Assembly (NCBI GenBank): GCA_045606465.1
Contig: JAZURZ010000158.1
Span: 1 to 18,887, forward strand
Length of the DNA stretch: 18,887 bases
Direction: 5' to 3'
From: CAKSQL01 sp045606465
Lineage (GTDB): Bacteria; Bacillota; Clostridia; UBA1381
The position numbers and the translations under genes were made by a program. The notes beneath the pieces were generated by a model. The model searched no databases. It worked only from the letters and a program-made list of their open reading frames with translations, and had not been told where the DNA came from. This document shows, piece by piece, positions 7,715 through 14,840 of the stretch (its first letter is position 1; every line of letters starts with the position of its first letter).

Positions 7715-9781
7715 ATGCAAACTTATGCAATGGACGCAATCAGAAATGTAGTGGTAATGGGACATGGAAAATGTGGAAAGACTTCATTGACAGAAGCTAT
7801 GCTATATAATAGCGGTTGTCTTGACCGAATGGGAACTGTGGCTGACGGAACAACCACAACCGATTATGATGCAGATGAAGTAAAACGCCAATGCTCAATT
7901 TCAATGTCGCTTGCTCCCATTGAGTGGAAGAATATGAAATATAATGTTTTGGATACTCCGGGATTTTTTGATTTTGCAGGCGAGGTAAAAGAGGGACTAA
8001 GAGCGGCAGACTCTGCCCTGATAGTTCTGTCGGGAAGAAGCGGAGTTTCGGTAGGAACCGAGCAGGTTTTCAAATATGCAAAGCAAAAGGACGTTCCCAT
8101 AATGTTCTTTGTAAATAAAATTGATGACCAGAGAGCAAATTATCAACAGACCTTGGAGCAGATGAAGGCAGTTTTCGGAAAAGCAGTAACTCCATTTGTT
8201 TATCCTATTCGTGAGGGTGACGAATTTAAAGGCTTTGTTGATATTATAGATATGACCGCAAGAAGATACGAGGGAAAAGACAGAGTGGATATTCCTGTGC
8301 CCGAGGGCATGGACGAGGTTGTTGCACCTTTGAGAGAAATGATTATGGAGGCTATTGCCGAAACCGACGACGCTCTTATGAACAAATATTTCAATGGCGA
8401 GGAATTTACATTTGATGAAATTAAAAAGGCTATAAGAAAGGGAGTTAAAGAGGGAAGTATATATCCAGTATATTGTGGCTCGGGTGCTTCAAATATAGGA
8501 GTAAGAAGTCTTATGGACGGAATTGGAAAATACCTGCCTAATCCTAATGAAATTGCAGAAATTGCACACAACTCCAAAACTGGTGAGCCCATTGAGGTGG
8601 TGCAGGATGCAGCTGACACTACAGCAGCAATTGTGTTTAAAACAATTACCGACCCATATGTTGGAAAGATGTCACTTTTCAGAGTATATTCAGGAAAGGT
8701 AAAATCAGACTCCGTTCTTTCAAATACCAACAGAGGAACGCAGGAAAAAATAGGCAAGGTGTTTATGCTCCGTGGTAAAAAGCAAATTGAGGCAAAGGAA
8801 ATTTGTGCAGGAGATATAGGCGTTGTTGCAAAGCTTGACAGTGCCAAGACGGGGGATACCTTGTGTGAAGAAAGCAAGAATATAATACTTAGCGGAATAG
8901 ATTTTCCTGCTCCCGTGCTTTCCATGGCAATTTTGCCTGTTGCAAAGGGTGACGAGGAAAAAATTGTGAGCGGATTAAATAAGCTCACCGATGAAGACCC
9001 AACCTTTACAATCACACAAAATAATGAAACAAAACAAACCCTTATAAATGGACAGGGCGAGCAGCACATAGATGTTATAAAGCAAAAGCTTAAAGCAAAA
9101 TATGGCGTGGACATGCAGCTTGAGGAGCCCATTGTTCCTTACAGAGAAACCATTACTGCCAAATTTAAAGCAGAAGGTAAGCACAAAAAGCAATCGGGCG
9201 GACATGGACAGTATGGTCATGTATGGATTGAATTTGAACCAGGCAATTCTGAGGACATGATTTTTGAAGAGCAGGTATTCGGCGGCAGCGTGCCCAAGAA
9301 CTATTTCCCTGCAGTGGAAAAGGGCTTGAGAGAGGCTTGCGAGCATGGTGTTCTGGCAGGCTATCCTGTTGTTAACCTAAAGGCTACCCTTTTAGATGGT
9401 TCCTATCACCCGGTTGACTCATCGGAAATGGCATTTAAAATGGCGGCATCAATTGCCTATAAAGAGGGCTTAAAGCAGGCAAAACCTGTGTTACTTGAGC
9501 CAATAGGATATTTAAGAACCTACATACCCGAGGCTATAATGGGTGATGTTATTGGTGATATAAATAAACGAAGAGGTCAGATTATGGGCATGGGCGAAAG
9601 TGAAAAAGAGGGTCTAAATCTTGTTGAGGCAGAAGTGCCTATGTCAGAGATGTTTAAATATGCAACCGACCTTCGCTCCATGAGTCAGGGAAGGGGAATG
9701 TTTACATTTGAATTTGTGCGCTATGACCCGGCTCCCGCACAGGTAGCACAGAAGGTTATAGACGAGGCTAAAAAAGATTAA
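7715..9781 (+). CDS. EF-G paralogue (FusA2/EF-G-2-like translational GTPase)
   Basis: The 688-residue protein has all EF-G domains: G domain, beta-barrel domain II, domain III, domain IV (including GGHGQYGHVWIEFEP) and domain V. It differs from canonical EF-G in the GTPase centre. G1 is GHGKCGKTS (16-24) instead of AHxDxGKTT. The switch I RGIT motif is replaced by RQCSIS (58-63). G3 is DTPGFFDF (80-87), with Phe84 where the catalytic His of DTPGH belongs. G4 NKID (134-137) is intact. These traits match the FusA2/EF-G-2 branch, whose role in translation is poorly defined; canonical fusA normally lies beside rpsL, rpsG and tuf, absent here. ATG 7715 follows AGGAGG (7701-7706). It is monocistronic, with a terminator on each side. 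Confidence 0.93.
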   Translation: MQTYAMDAIRNVVVMGHGKCGKTSLTEAMLYNSGCLDRMGTVADGTTTTDYDADEVKRQCSISMSLAPIEWKNMKYNVLDTPGFFDFAGEVKEGLRAADSALIVLSGRSGVSVGTEQVFKYAKQKDVPIMFFVNKIDDQRANYQQTLEQMKAVFGKAVTPFVYPIREGDEFKGFVDIIDMTARRYEGKDRVDIPVPEGMDEVVAPLREMIMEAIAETDDALMNKYFNGEEFTFDEIKKAIRKGVKEGSIYPVYCGSGASNIGVRSLMDGIGKYLPNPNEIAEIAHNSKTGEPIEVVQDAADTTAAIVFKTITDPYVGKMSLFRVYSGKVKSDSVLSNTNRGTQEKIGKVFMLRGKKQIEAKEICAGDIGVVAKLDSAKTGDTLCEESKNIILSGIDFPAPVLSMAILPVAKGDEEKIVSGLNKLTDEDPTFTITQNNETKQTLINGQGEQHIDVIKQKLKAKYGVDMQLEEPIVPYRETITAKFKAEGKHKKQSGGHGQYGHVWIEFEPGNSEDMIFEEQVFGGSVPKNYFPAVEKGLREACEHGVLAGYPVVNLKATLLDGSYHPVDSSEMAFKMAASIAYKEGLKQAKPVLLEPIGYLRTYIPEAIMGDVIGDINKRRGQIMGMGESEKEGLNLVEAEVPMSEMFKYATDLRSMSQGRGMFTFEFVRYDPAPAQVAQKVIDEAKKD

Positions 9782-9815
9782 ATAGCATTTTTTCAAAAGT
9801 TTTTCTCTTATAAAG

Positions 9816-9866
9816 GCTGCGGCTAAAGGAGTGTGCTTCTTCCTTTTGGCCGCAGCTTGCTTTTTT
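9816..9866 (+). terminator. Strong terminator after the EF-G paralogue
   Basis: GCTGCGGC (9816-9823) pairs with GCCGCAGC (9849-9856), and the inner AAAGGA (9825-9830) pairs with TCCTTT (9841-9846). TTGCTTTTTT follows. Confidence 0.92.
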
Positions 9867-9936
9867 AAAAAGTTTATAGTGTAAAAAACTTTTTTGAATT
9901 TGTAGTTTGAAATTAAAGAATATAAATAAAAAACTA

Positions 9937-9965
9937 TAGACGTATATGAAAATATGTGATATAAT
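9937..9965 (+). promoter_or_regulatory. Distal promoter P1 of the SLH gene
   Basis: An extended -10 TGATATAAT (9957-9965) has a weak -35 TAGACG (9937-9942) 17 bp upstream. It predicts a transcript starting near 9972 with a leader of about 160 nt before the SLH start codon. Confidence 0.58.
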
Positions 9966-9970
9966 AACCA

Positions 9971-9998
9971 TATAAGGACTTGCTCTGCAAGTTTTATA
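9971..9998 (+). other. Hairpin at the predicted 5' end of the SLH transcript
   Basis: ACTTGC (9978-9983), a TCT loop and GCAAGT (9987-9992) form a tight hairpin, extended outward by two G-U pairs and A/T pairs. It falls at the start predicted from P1. The rest of the leader (to 10080) holds a smaller GTCC/GGAC pairing and AT-rich sequence, and I recognise no riboswitch class in it. The whole 9782-10134 spacer has no gene. Confidence 0.5.
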
Positions 9999-10082
9999 AA
10001 CTACAACTTGTCCCTCTTTTTGGACTTGTGTATGTTGTATCATTTTACAAAAATACTTTTTTAAAGCAAGTGTTTTTGTTTG

Positions 10083-10091
10083 TGCTATAAT
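10083..10091 (+). promoter_or_regulatory. Proximal promoter P2 of the SLH gene
   Basis: TGCTATAAT is a perfect extended -10 (TG at 10083-10084, TATAAT 10086-10091). No good -35 lies at the right distance. Transcripts would start near 10098, about 37 nt before the start codon. Confidence 0.55.
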
Positions 10092-10134
10092 AATTACATA
10101 ATTTCGATATAAAGAAATGAAAGGATGAAAAAAT

Positions 10135-11226
10135 ATGAATAAGCTAACAAAAAAAATAGTATCAGTTTTGGGAGCAGGTGCACTTTTCTTTTCATTTAGT
10201 GCAAATGTGTTTGCGGCAGATTTTGCTGATATGCCCGATGACTGGACAACTCAGGCACTTTTAAATGCAGTAGAAAATGGACTTTTATATGGAGAGGAAT
10301 CTGCAGATGGAACACAAATGTTCATAAAGCCCGATGACAATATAACACGTGCGCAAATGGCAGCAATAATTGTGCGTGCATTTGGTGCATCAAAAACAGC
10401 GGATATAACCAAATATACCGATGTTGACCCTGAAGCATGGTATTATGCTGAGTTTTCAAAAGCGGTTTTCATGAATGCTTTTCGTGGTGACGGAGATTTT
10501 TTAAATCCTCAGAACAATATCACTTTTCAGGAGTGCTTTACAGTTATATCTCAGCTTTTAAGGCTTGATGTTTATCAGAAGAGTACAGAGTGTCTTGACA
10601 TTTTCTCTGACAAGGAAGAAATTGCCGAATGGGCAGTTCCCTATGCTGCAAATGTTGTAGGCAATGGTTTCTGGAATGGAATAGATGGAAAAATTTTGCC
10701 AACTGAATATATAACCCGTGCAGAATTTGCGGCTCTTATGGACAATGTAGTAAAGACCTATATAGACGAGCCTGGTGAATATAGTGAGTTTCGAGATGGA
10801 AATGTAATGGTAAGAGTTGACGGAGTAACCATAAAGGATGCTAATATCAAGGGCGATGTAATAGTAGGCGATGGAGTTTTGGACGGAGTAATTTTTGATA
10901 ATACAAAAATTGAGAATATGCTCTACATAAGAGGTGGCAATGGTCAGGGAGTAAAGCTTACAAATAACACCTTTGCTGAAAAGCTGAGCATGATAACATC
11001 TTACTTAAATGTGAGCATAGACGCGACCTCAGGAACTGTTTCGGGCGGGTTCAGAGGTGATGACGGAACAAACCATCTGCATTTGGGAAATGTTAAATTT
11101 GAGCTTGTAGAAGAAACTACCGAAACTGAAGAAACTACCGAAAATGCCGAAGCAGAAGAAGCTACAGAAGAAGATGTACTCATAGAGGAGTCAAAGGAAG
11201 AACAAAATCAGCAGACTGAAGAATAA
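10135..11226 (+). CDS. Secreted SLH-domain cell-surface protein
   Basis: The 363-residue protein has a Sec signal peptide (lysines at 3-7, hydrophobic core, likely cleavage after NVFA near residue 27). Three S-layer-homology repeats follow, with recognisable cores at ITRAQMAAIIVRAFG (70-84), NITFQECFTVISQLL (128-142) and YITRAEFAALMDNVV (192-206). SLH domains bind pyruvylated secondary cell-wall polymers, so the protein should sit on the outer face of the wall. Residues 220-325 are rich in short Val/Ile strands and Gly/Asn turns, resembling a small beta-helix or beta-sandwich. The tail (about 326-363) is Glu/Thr-rich and acidic. No enzyme motif is visible. ATG 10135 follows AAAGGA (about 10119). 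It could be a minor S-layer or wall-anchored structural protein. Confidence 0.92.
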   Translation: MNKLTKKIVSVLGAGALFFSFSANVFAADFADMPDDWTTQALLNAVENGLLYGEESADGTQMFIKPDDNITRAQMAAIIVRAFGASKTADITKYTDVDPEAWYYAEFSKAVFMNAFRGDGDFLNPQNNITFQECFTVISQLLRLDVYQKSTECLDIFSDKEEIAEWAVPYAANVVGNGFWNGIDGKILPTEYITRAEFAALMDNVVKTYIDEPGEYSEFRDGNVMVRVDGVTIKDANIKGDVIVGDGVLDGVIFDNTKIENMLYIRGGNGQGVKLTNNTFAEKLSMITSYLNVSIDATSGTVSGGFRGDDGTNHLHLGNVKFELVEETTETEETTENAEAEEATEEDVLIEESKEEQNQQTEE

Positions 11227-11230
11227 GTAA

Positions 11231-11262
11231 AAAAGGGGCTGTATCACTTTGTGGTACAGCCC
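11231..11262 (-). terminator. Strong hairpin between the SLH gene and coaX-like gene, U-tract on the minus side
   Basis: GGGCTGTATCAC (11236-11247), a TTT loop and GTGGTACAGCCC (11251-11262) form a 12-bp stem with one G-U pair. The A6 run lies on its 5' side (11229-11234), so a U-tract follows the hairpin only for transcripts of the minus strand. On the plus strand the nearest T-run is 20 nt later (from 11282). It may still attenuate or stabilise the plus-strand transcript. Confidence 0.6.
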
Positions 11263-11312
11263 TGTGGTAAAATAGAGCTTGATTTTTTTTATTTTTCAAG
11301 GGAGATAGTTTT

Positions 11313-12077
11313 ATGGTATTGACAATAAGCATAGGAAATTCAAATATCACAATAGGAGGGTACAAAGGAAAGGATTTGGTCTTTGTATCTGATATCATAA
11401 GTGATGCAAGAAGAACAAAAGACCAATATATGGTTGACATTAAAAGCATAGCAGGTCTTTATGATGTTAAAACAGACGAAATTGACGGGGCAATAATCGG
11501 CTCGGTGGTACCTGAACTTACTCCTATAGTTTCTGAGGCGGTAGCAAAGCTTTGCAAAATTACTCCTGTTGTTGTAGGACCGGGAATAAAGTCGGGACTT
11601 AATATAAGAATTGAGAACCCAACTCAGCTCGGAGCGGATATTTTTGCGGGCGCAGTTGCGGCTTTGGATAGGTTTTCAGGTCCCATTATTATATGCAATC
11701 TCGGAACTGCGACTGTTATGAGTGTAATAAATTCCCAGAACATATTCTCGGGAGTTATAATTGCCGCAGGCATAGGCACAACCCTTGATGGCTTTACCAA
11801 AAGGACTGCACTTTTGCCTCATGTCAATGTTGATGTGCCCAAAAGTATAATAGGAAAAAATTCAGTTCAGTCGGTTCAGTCAGGGCTCATTTTCGGAACA
11901 GCTGCTATGATAGACGGACTTATAGAAAGAATTGAGGAGGAGCTCGGATGCGAGGCAAAGGTTATTGCAACGGGGAAAATGTGCAAAACCATATCTGATT
12001 GTTGCAAAAGAAAAATAGAGCTTTATGAATATTTAATCCTTGACGGACTTAAAATTTTGTATGATAAAAATTGCTAA
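11313..12077 (+). CDS. Divergent type III pantothenate kinase (CoaX-like)
   Basis: The 254-residue protein aligns along its whole length with CoaX, the ASKHA-fold kinase that phosphorylates pantothenate in the first step of CoA synthesis. Conserved parts are SVVPELTPI (64-72), ENPTQLGAD (101-109), the GTAT segment (131-134), GIGTTLDGFTKRTALLP (153-169) and IIGKNSVQSVQSG (179-191). Three usually invariant positions differ: the phosphate-loop DxGNTN reads SIGNSN (Ser6 for Asp), GADR reads GADI (Ile110), and DFGTAT reads NLGTAT (Asn129 for Asp). Asp109 remains. It may be a weak kinase, a non-catalytic paralogue or one with another substrate. ATG 11313 follows AAGGGAG (about 11299). aroQ lies 32 nt downstream. 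No clear promoter is visible, so partial read-through from the SLH gene is possible. Confidence 0.85.
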   Translation: MVLTISIGNSNITIGGYKGKDLVFVSDIISDARRTKDQYMVDIKSIAGLYDVKTDEIDGAIIGSVVPELTPIVSEAVAKLCKITPVVVGPGIKSGLNIRIENPTQLGADIFAGAVAALDRFSGPIIICNLGTATVMSVINSQNIFSGVIIAAGIGTTLDGFTKRTALLPHVNVDVPKSIIGKNSVQSVQSGLIFGTAAMIDGLIERIEEELGCEAKVIATGKMCKTISDCCKRKIELYEYLILDGLKILYDKNC

Positions 12078-12109
12078 AATACATTTTTATACAAGGAGAA
12101 TGATTAAAA

Positions 12110-12544
12110 ATGAAAAAGATAATGATAATAAATGGTGCGAACCTAAATATGCTTGGAATAAGAGAGCCGGGAATTTATGGAGGAGATACATTATCAGACC
12201 TTTATGATAAAATAGAGAAAAAAGCAGATGAGCTTGGTATTTTTGTGGAGTTTTTTCAAAGCAATATTGAGGGTGAAATAGTAAATGCAATTCATCGTTG
12301 CTATAATTTTTTTGACGGAATAATAATAAATCCAGGAGCTTTTACTCATTATTCTTATGCAATAAAAGACGCATTAGCTTCGGTAAAGCTTCCTGCAATA
12401 GAGGTGCATATTTCAAATATTCACAAGCGTGAGGAGTTTCGCCATAAATCTGTTACAGCATCAGAGTGCATAGGACAAATATGCGGTCTTGGAGCAAATG
12501 GATATTTGTATGCATTAGAGGAGCTTATAAATGGAGAGAATTGA
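12110..12544 (+). CDS. aroQ: Type II 3-dehydroquinate dehydratase
   Basis: AroQ removes water from 3-dehydroquinate to give 3-dehydroshikimate, the third step of the shikimate pathway, as a dodecamer. The 144-residue length is typical. Key elements are NGANLN (8-13; most members have Pro at residue 10), REPGIYG (18-24) with catalytic Tyr23, QSNIEGEI (50-57), INPGAFTHYSYAIKDAL (73-89) and EVHISN (98-103) with catalytic His100, then REEFRHKS. ATG 12110 follows AAGGAGA (12094-12100). Its end overlaps the next gene by 14 nt. The aroQ-peptidase-efp order matches Bacillus subtilis yqhS-yqhT-efp, so this is an old conserved cluster rather than part of an aro operon. Confidence 0.96.
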   Translation: MKKIMIINGANLNMLGIREPGIYGGDTLSDLYDKIEKKADELGIFVEFFQSNIEGEIVNAIHRCYNFFDGIIINPGAFTHYSYAIKDALASVKLPAIEVHISNIHKREEFRHKSVTASECIGQICGLGANGYLYALEELINGEN

Positions 12545-13577
12545 GGCTTTAAGAAAAAGCACAAGTGAATTTGATGCATTTTTTATAACAAGCAAGGAAA
12601 ACATATTTTATTACAGCGGCTTTACCTCTGAGGATGCATATCTTGTCATAACCCATGCAAGAGGGGTGCTTATTACCGATTCAAGATATACTATTCAGGC
12701 AAGAAGCCAGGCGCAGGGCTTTGAAATATATGACATTTCGGAGGGCTTGGGAAGCATATTAAGAAGGCTTAATTTTGAAAAAATGGGATATGAGGAGAAC
12801 TCTCTTACCAAGGGAGGCTTTGATGCTTTAAAACAAGCAGTTCCCTATGTTGAGCTTGCCCCTGCAGGGGAAATTATATCAAGGCAAAGGCAGATAAAAA
12901 CCCCTAAAGAGATAGAAAAAATAAAATGTGCCGAGGAGCTCGGAGATGCTGCATTTTCTCACATATTAAAAAAGCTTGGTGCAGGCGTGAGTGAAAATGA
13001 AATTGCTTTTGAACTTGAGTTTTTTATGCGGAAAAATGGTGCGTCGGGGCTCTCCTTTGAAACGATAGTTGCATCGGGTGTGCGCTCTGCAATGCCTCAC
13101 GGGACTGCAAGTGAGAAAATAATTGAGAGTGGCGATTTTGTGACCATGGATTTTGGTTGTATCCTTGACGGATACTGCTCGGATATGACAAGAACCGTTG
13201 TTATAGGTAATGCAAGTAGCCGACAGAGGGAAATATACGATGTTGTATTAAAAGCACAAGTGGCAGCTTTGGAATTTATAAAAGAGGGAGTAGCTTGTGC
13301 TGATGTTGACAAAATTGCAAGGCAGGTAATAAAGGACGCAGGATACGAAAAATTTTTTGCGCATAGCCTTGGGCATGGCGTGGGACTAAAGATACATGAG
13401 GCTCCGAACTTTTCTCCCAAAAGTAAGCAAAATGTATGCATTGGAAATGTGATAACTGTGGAGCCGGGCATATATATTGATGGTTTTGGGGGCGTCAGAA
13501 TAGAGGATATTGTAGCAATTACACATGAAAATGTGCAAAATCTTACAAAATCAGAAAAAGAATTGATAATTATTTAA
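12531..13577 (+). CDS. M24-family Xaa-Pro aminopeptidase
   Basis: This is a cytoplasmic metallo-aminopeptidase that removes N-terminal residues preceding proline (YqhT/PapA type). The 348-residue protein has a creatinase-like N-terminal domain (about 1-120) and a pita-bread catalytic domain. All five expected metal ligands are present: Asp207 and Asp218 (MDFGCILDGYCSDMT), His282 (LGHGVGL), Glu311 (VEPGIY) and Glu325 (GVRIEDI), plus the supporting His190 (MPHGTAS). ATG 12531 lies inside the end of aroQ, with AGAGGAG (12517-12523) 7 nt upstream, so translation is probably coupled. Its linkage to efp is conserved in Bacillota and fits a shared concern with proline-rich sequences, although a functional link is inference. 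Confidence 0.94.
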   Translation: MERIEALRKSTSEFDAFFITSKENIFYYSGFTSEDAYLVITHARGVLITDSRYTIQARSQAQGFEIYDISEGLGSILRRLNFEKMGYEENSLTKGGFDALKQAVPYVELAPAGEIISRQRQIKTPKEIEKIKCAEELGDAAFSHILKKLGAGVSENEIAFELEFFMRKNGASGLSFETIVASGVRSAMPHGTASEKIIESGDFVTMDFGCILDGYCSDMTRTVVIGNASSRQREIYDVVLKAQVAALEFIKEGVACADVDKIARQVIKDAGYEKFFAHSLGHGVGLKIHEAPNFSPKSKQNVCIGNVITVEPGIYIDGFGGVRIEDIVAITHENVQNLTKSEKELIII

Positions 13578-13584
13578 AAAAAAC

Positions 13585-13613
13585 TTGTAATTTGGTAAAA
13601 AATATATTACAAT
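13585..13613 (+). promoter_or_regulatory. Predicted sigma-A promoter of efp
   Basis: TTGTAA (13585-13590) and TACAAT (13608-13613) are 17 bp apart. They lie right after the peptidase stop codon, so efp can be expressed apart from the aroQ-peptidase pair. Confidence 0.62.
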
Positions 13614-13628
13614 ATATAATAAGAGATA

Positions 13629-13654
13629 TTTCGGAGGGTATTTAATATCCGAAA
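13629..13654 (+). other. 5'-leader hairpin of efp
   Basis: TTTCGGA (13629-13635) and TCCGAAA (13648-13654) form a 7-bp stem with a 12-nt loop, starting about 9 nt after the predicted transcription start. It is not followed by a U-tract, so it is not a terminator. A GGAGGG lies at the stem-loop border, but no start codon sits at a usable distance. The true efp ribosome site, GGAGGA, is at 13675-13680. Confidence 0.45.
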
Positions 13655-13687
13655 AAAGATAAAATAAAATTAACGGAGGATAAAAAT

Positions 13688-14245
13688 ATGATTTCAGCAG
13701 GAGATTTTAGAAACGGAGTTACATTTGAACTTGAAGGCAATGTTTTTCAGGTTGTGGAATTTCAGCATGTAAAGCCAGGTAAGGGAGCTGCGTTTGTAAG
13801 AACAAAGCTTAAGAATGTAATTTCGGGCGCTGTGGTTGAAAGAACCTTCAGACCTACAGAAAAAATGCCAAAAGCTCATATCGAAAGAAAGGATATGGAG
13901 TATTCATATACAGATGGAGATTTGTATTATTTCATGGATCAGGAAACCTTTGATATGATTCCTATAGGAAAAGATCAGGTTGGTGATTCTTTGAAGTTTG
14001 TAAAAGAAAATATGATGTGTAAAATTCTTTCTTATAAGGGAAGCGTGTTTGGTATTGAGCCTCCCACATTCGTTGAGCTTGCTATTGCAGAAACCGAGCC
14101 CGGCTTTAAGGGCGACACTGCTACAGGTGCTACAAAGCCTGCAACTCTTGAAACAGGTGCAGTAATTCAGGTGCCTTTGTTTGTTGATGGCAGCGATATC
14201 ATCCGTGTTGATACAAGAACCGGAGAATATATGGAAAGAGTTTAA
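13688..14245 (+). CDS. efp: Translation elongation factor P
   Basis: EF-P binds ribosomes stalled between the P and E sites and speeds peptide bonds at polyproline stretches. The 185-residue protein has the three beta-barrel domains: KOW-like (1-65), OB (66-128) and C-terminal OB, with the signature VDGSDIIRVDTRTGEYMERV ending the protein. Lys32 at the tip of loop VKPGKGAAF is the residue that carries the modification. In Bacillus it receives 5-aminopentanol; which modification is used here cannot be read from the window, and no epmA, epmB or earP gene is present. ATG 13688 follows GGAGGA. Confidence 0.97.
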   Translation: MISAGDFRNGVTFELEGNVFQVVEFQHVKPGKGAAFVRTKLKNVISGAVVERTFRPTEKMPKAHIERKDMEYSYTDGDLYYFMDQETFDMIPIGKDQVGDSLKFVKENMMCKILSYKGSVFGIEPPTFVELAIAETEPGFKGDTATGATKPATLETGAVIQVPLFVDGSDIIRVDTRTGEYMERV

Positions 14246-14270
14246 TTTTTAAAAGAGGAGTGAACGTGAC

Positions 14271-14732
14271 ATGGAAAATATTTCTAAGGAAGTTGCGTAT
14301 TTGAAAGGCTTTGCAGATGCTATAGAGTTTTCAAAGGACTCTAATGAGGGAAAAGTCATTGAAAAATTAATTGATGTAATTGACAAAATGGCGATGGCTC
14401 TTGATGATGTAATAGATGCACATGACGAGCTTGAGGCAAAGGTTGATGAAATTGACGAGGACCTCGCAGACGTAGAGGATATTCTCTATGATGACGATGA
14501 GGACGACTACGACGACTTCGATGATGATTATGACGATGAGGACGACGACTATGATTATGATGACGATGATGGATATTTTGAAATAGAGTGTCCAAATTGT
14601 CATGACGATGTTTTGGTAGATTTTGATTTGTTAGACGAGGAGCATGGAATTGTATGCCCTAATTGCAATCAGGAAATTGAGCTTGAATTTGATTGCGATT
14701 GCGGCGAAGACGATTGTTGCTGCGATGAATAA
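14271..14732 (+). CDS. Acidic zinc-ribbon protein with CD1247-like N-terminal domain
   Basis: The 153-residue protein resembles clostridial proteins named for C. difficile CD1247, of unknown function; this match is from memory of the family, not a search. Residues 1-70 form a predicted helical domain (VAYLKGFADAIEF, then the KVDEIDEDLADVEDILY helix). Residues 71-100 are almost only Asp, Glu and Tyr. A zinc ribbon follows, with two CPNC knuckles (C107/C110 and C129/C132). The tail adds five more cysteines among acidic residues (C142, C144, C149-C151). There is no signal peptide. ATG 14271 has GAGGAG upstream and lies 25 nt after efp, so it is co-transcribed with it and ends at a terminator. 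A role in transcription or translation is a guess from the ribbon and the neighbour. Confidence 0.85.
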   Translation: MENISKEVAYLKGFADAIEFSKDSNEGKVIEKLIDVIDKMAMALDDVIDAHDELEAKVDEIDEDLADVEDILYDDDEDDYDDFDDDYDDEDDDYDYDDDDGYFEIECPNCHDDVLVDFDLLDEEHGIVCPNCNQEIELEFDCDCGEDDCCCDE

Positions 14733-14742
14733 TTAAAAATTT

Positions 14743-14796
14743 AAAAGCTGTTGTGTAAAAGCAGAAGGCACTTGCACAACAGCTTTTGCTTTTTTA
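14743..14796 (+). terminator. Terminator of the efp operon
   Basis: AAAAGCTGTTGTG (14743-14755) and CACAACAGCTTTT (14775-14787) form a perfect 13-bp stem. GCTTTTTT follows. Confidence 0.93.
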
Positions 14797-14826
14797 AAAA
14801 AATTTTCAACTAAAATAAATTTTAGC

Positions 14827-14839
14827 CACTAATGAAAAG
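14827..14839 (+). repeat. 13-bp direct repeat, copy 1
   Basis: CACTAATGAAAAG is repeated exactly at 15052-15064, 225 bp downstream. The two copies bracket the hairpin-rich block. Confidence 0.75.
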
Positions 14840-14840
14840 C

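Noticed and set aside
8200..9132. 310-residue open frame on the minus strand
   Set aside because: It lies wholly inside the EF-G paralogue, has no ribosome site and reads as Ser/Ile/Pro-rich antisense of conserved EF-G sequence.
9999..10080. Possible riboswitch in the SLH leader
   Set aside because: The pairings are short and AT-rich and I recognise no conserved riboswitch core, so only the 5' hairpin is listed.
14473..14578. GAY-rich stretch as a possible DNA repeat array
   Set aside because: The repeats are irregular and explained by Asp/Glu/Tyr codons in the reading frame; there is no CRISPR-like repeat and spacer pattern.
14356..14603. Two overlapping minus-strand frames, one His/Arg-rich and one Ile/Val-rich
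   Set aside because: They are the antisense of the GAY-codon Asp/Glu/Tyr run of the acidic zinc-ribbon protein, a low-complexity artefact.
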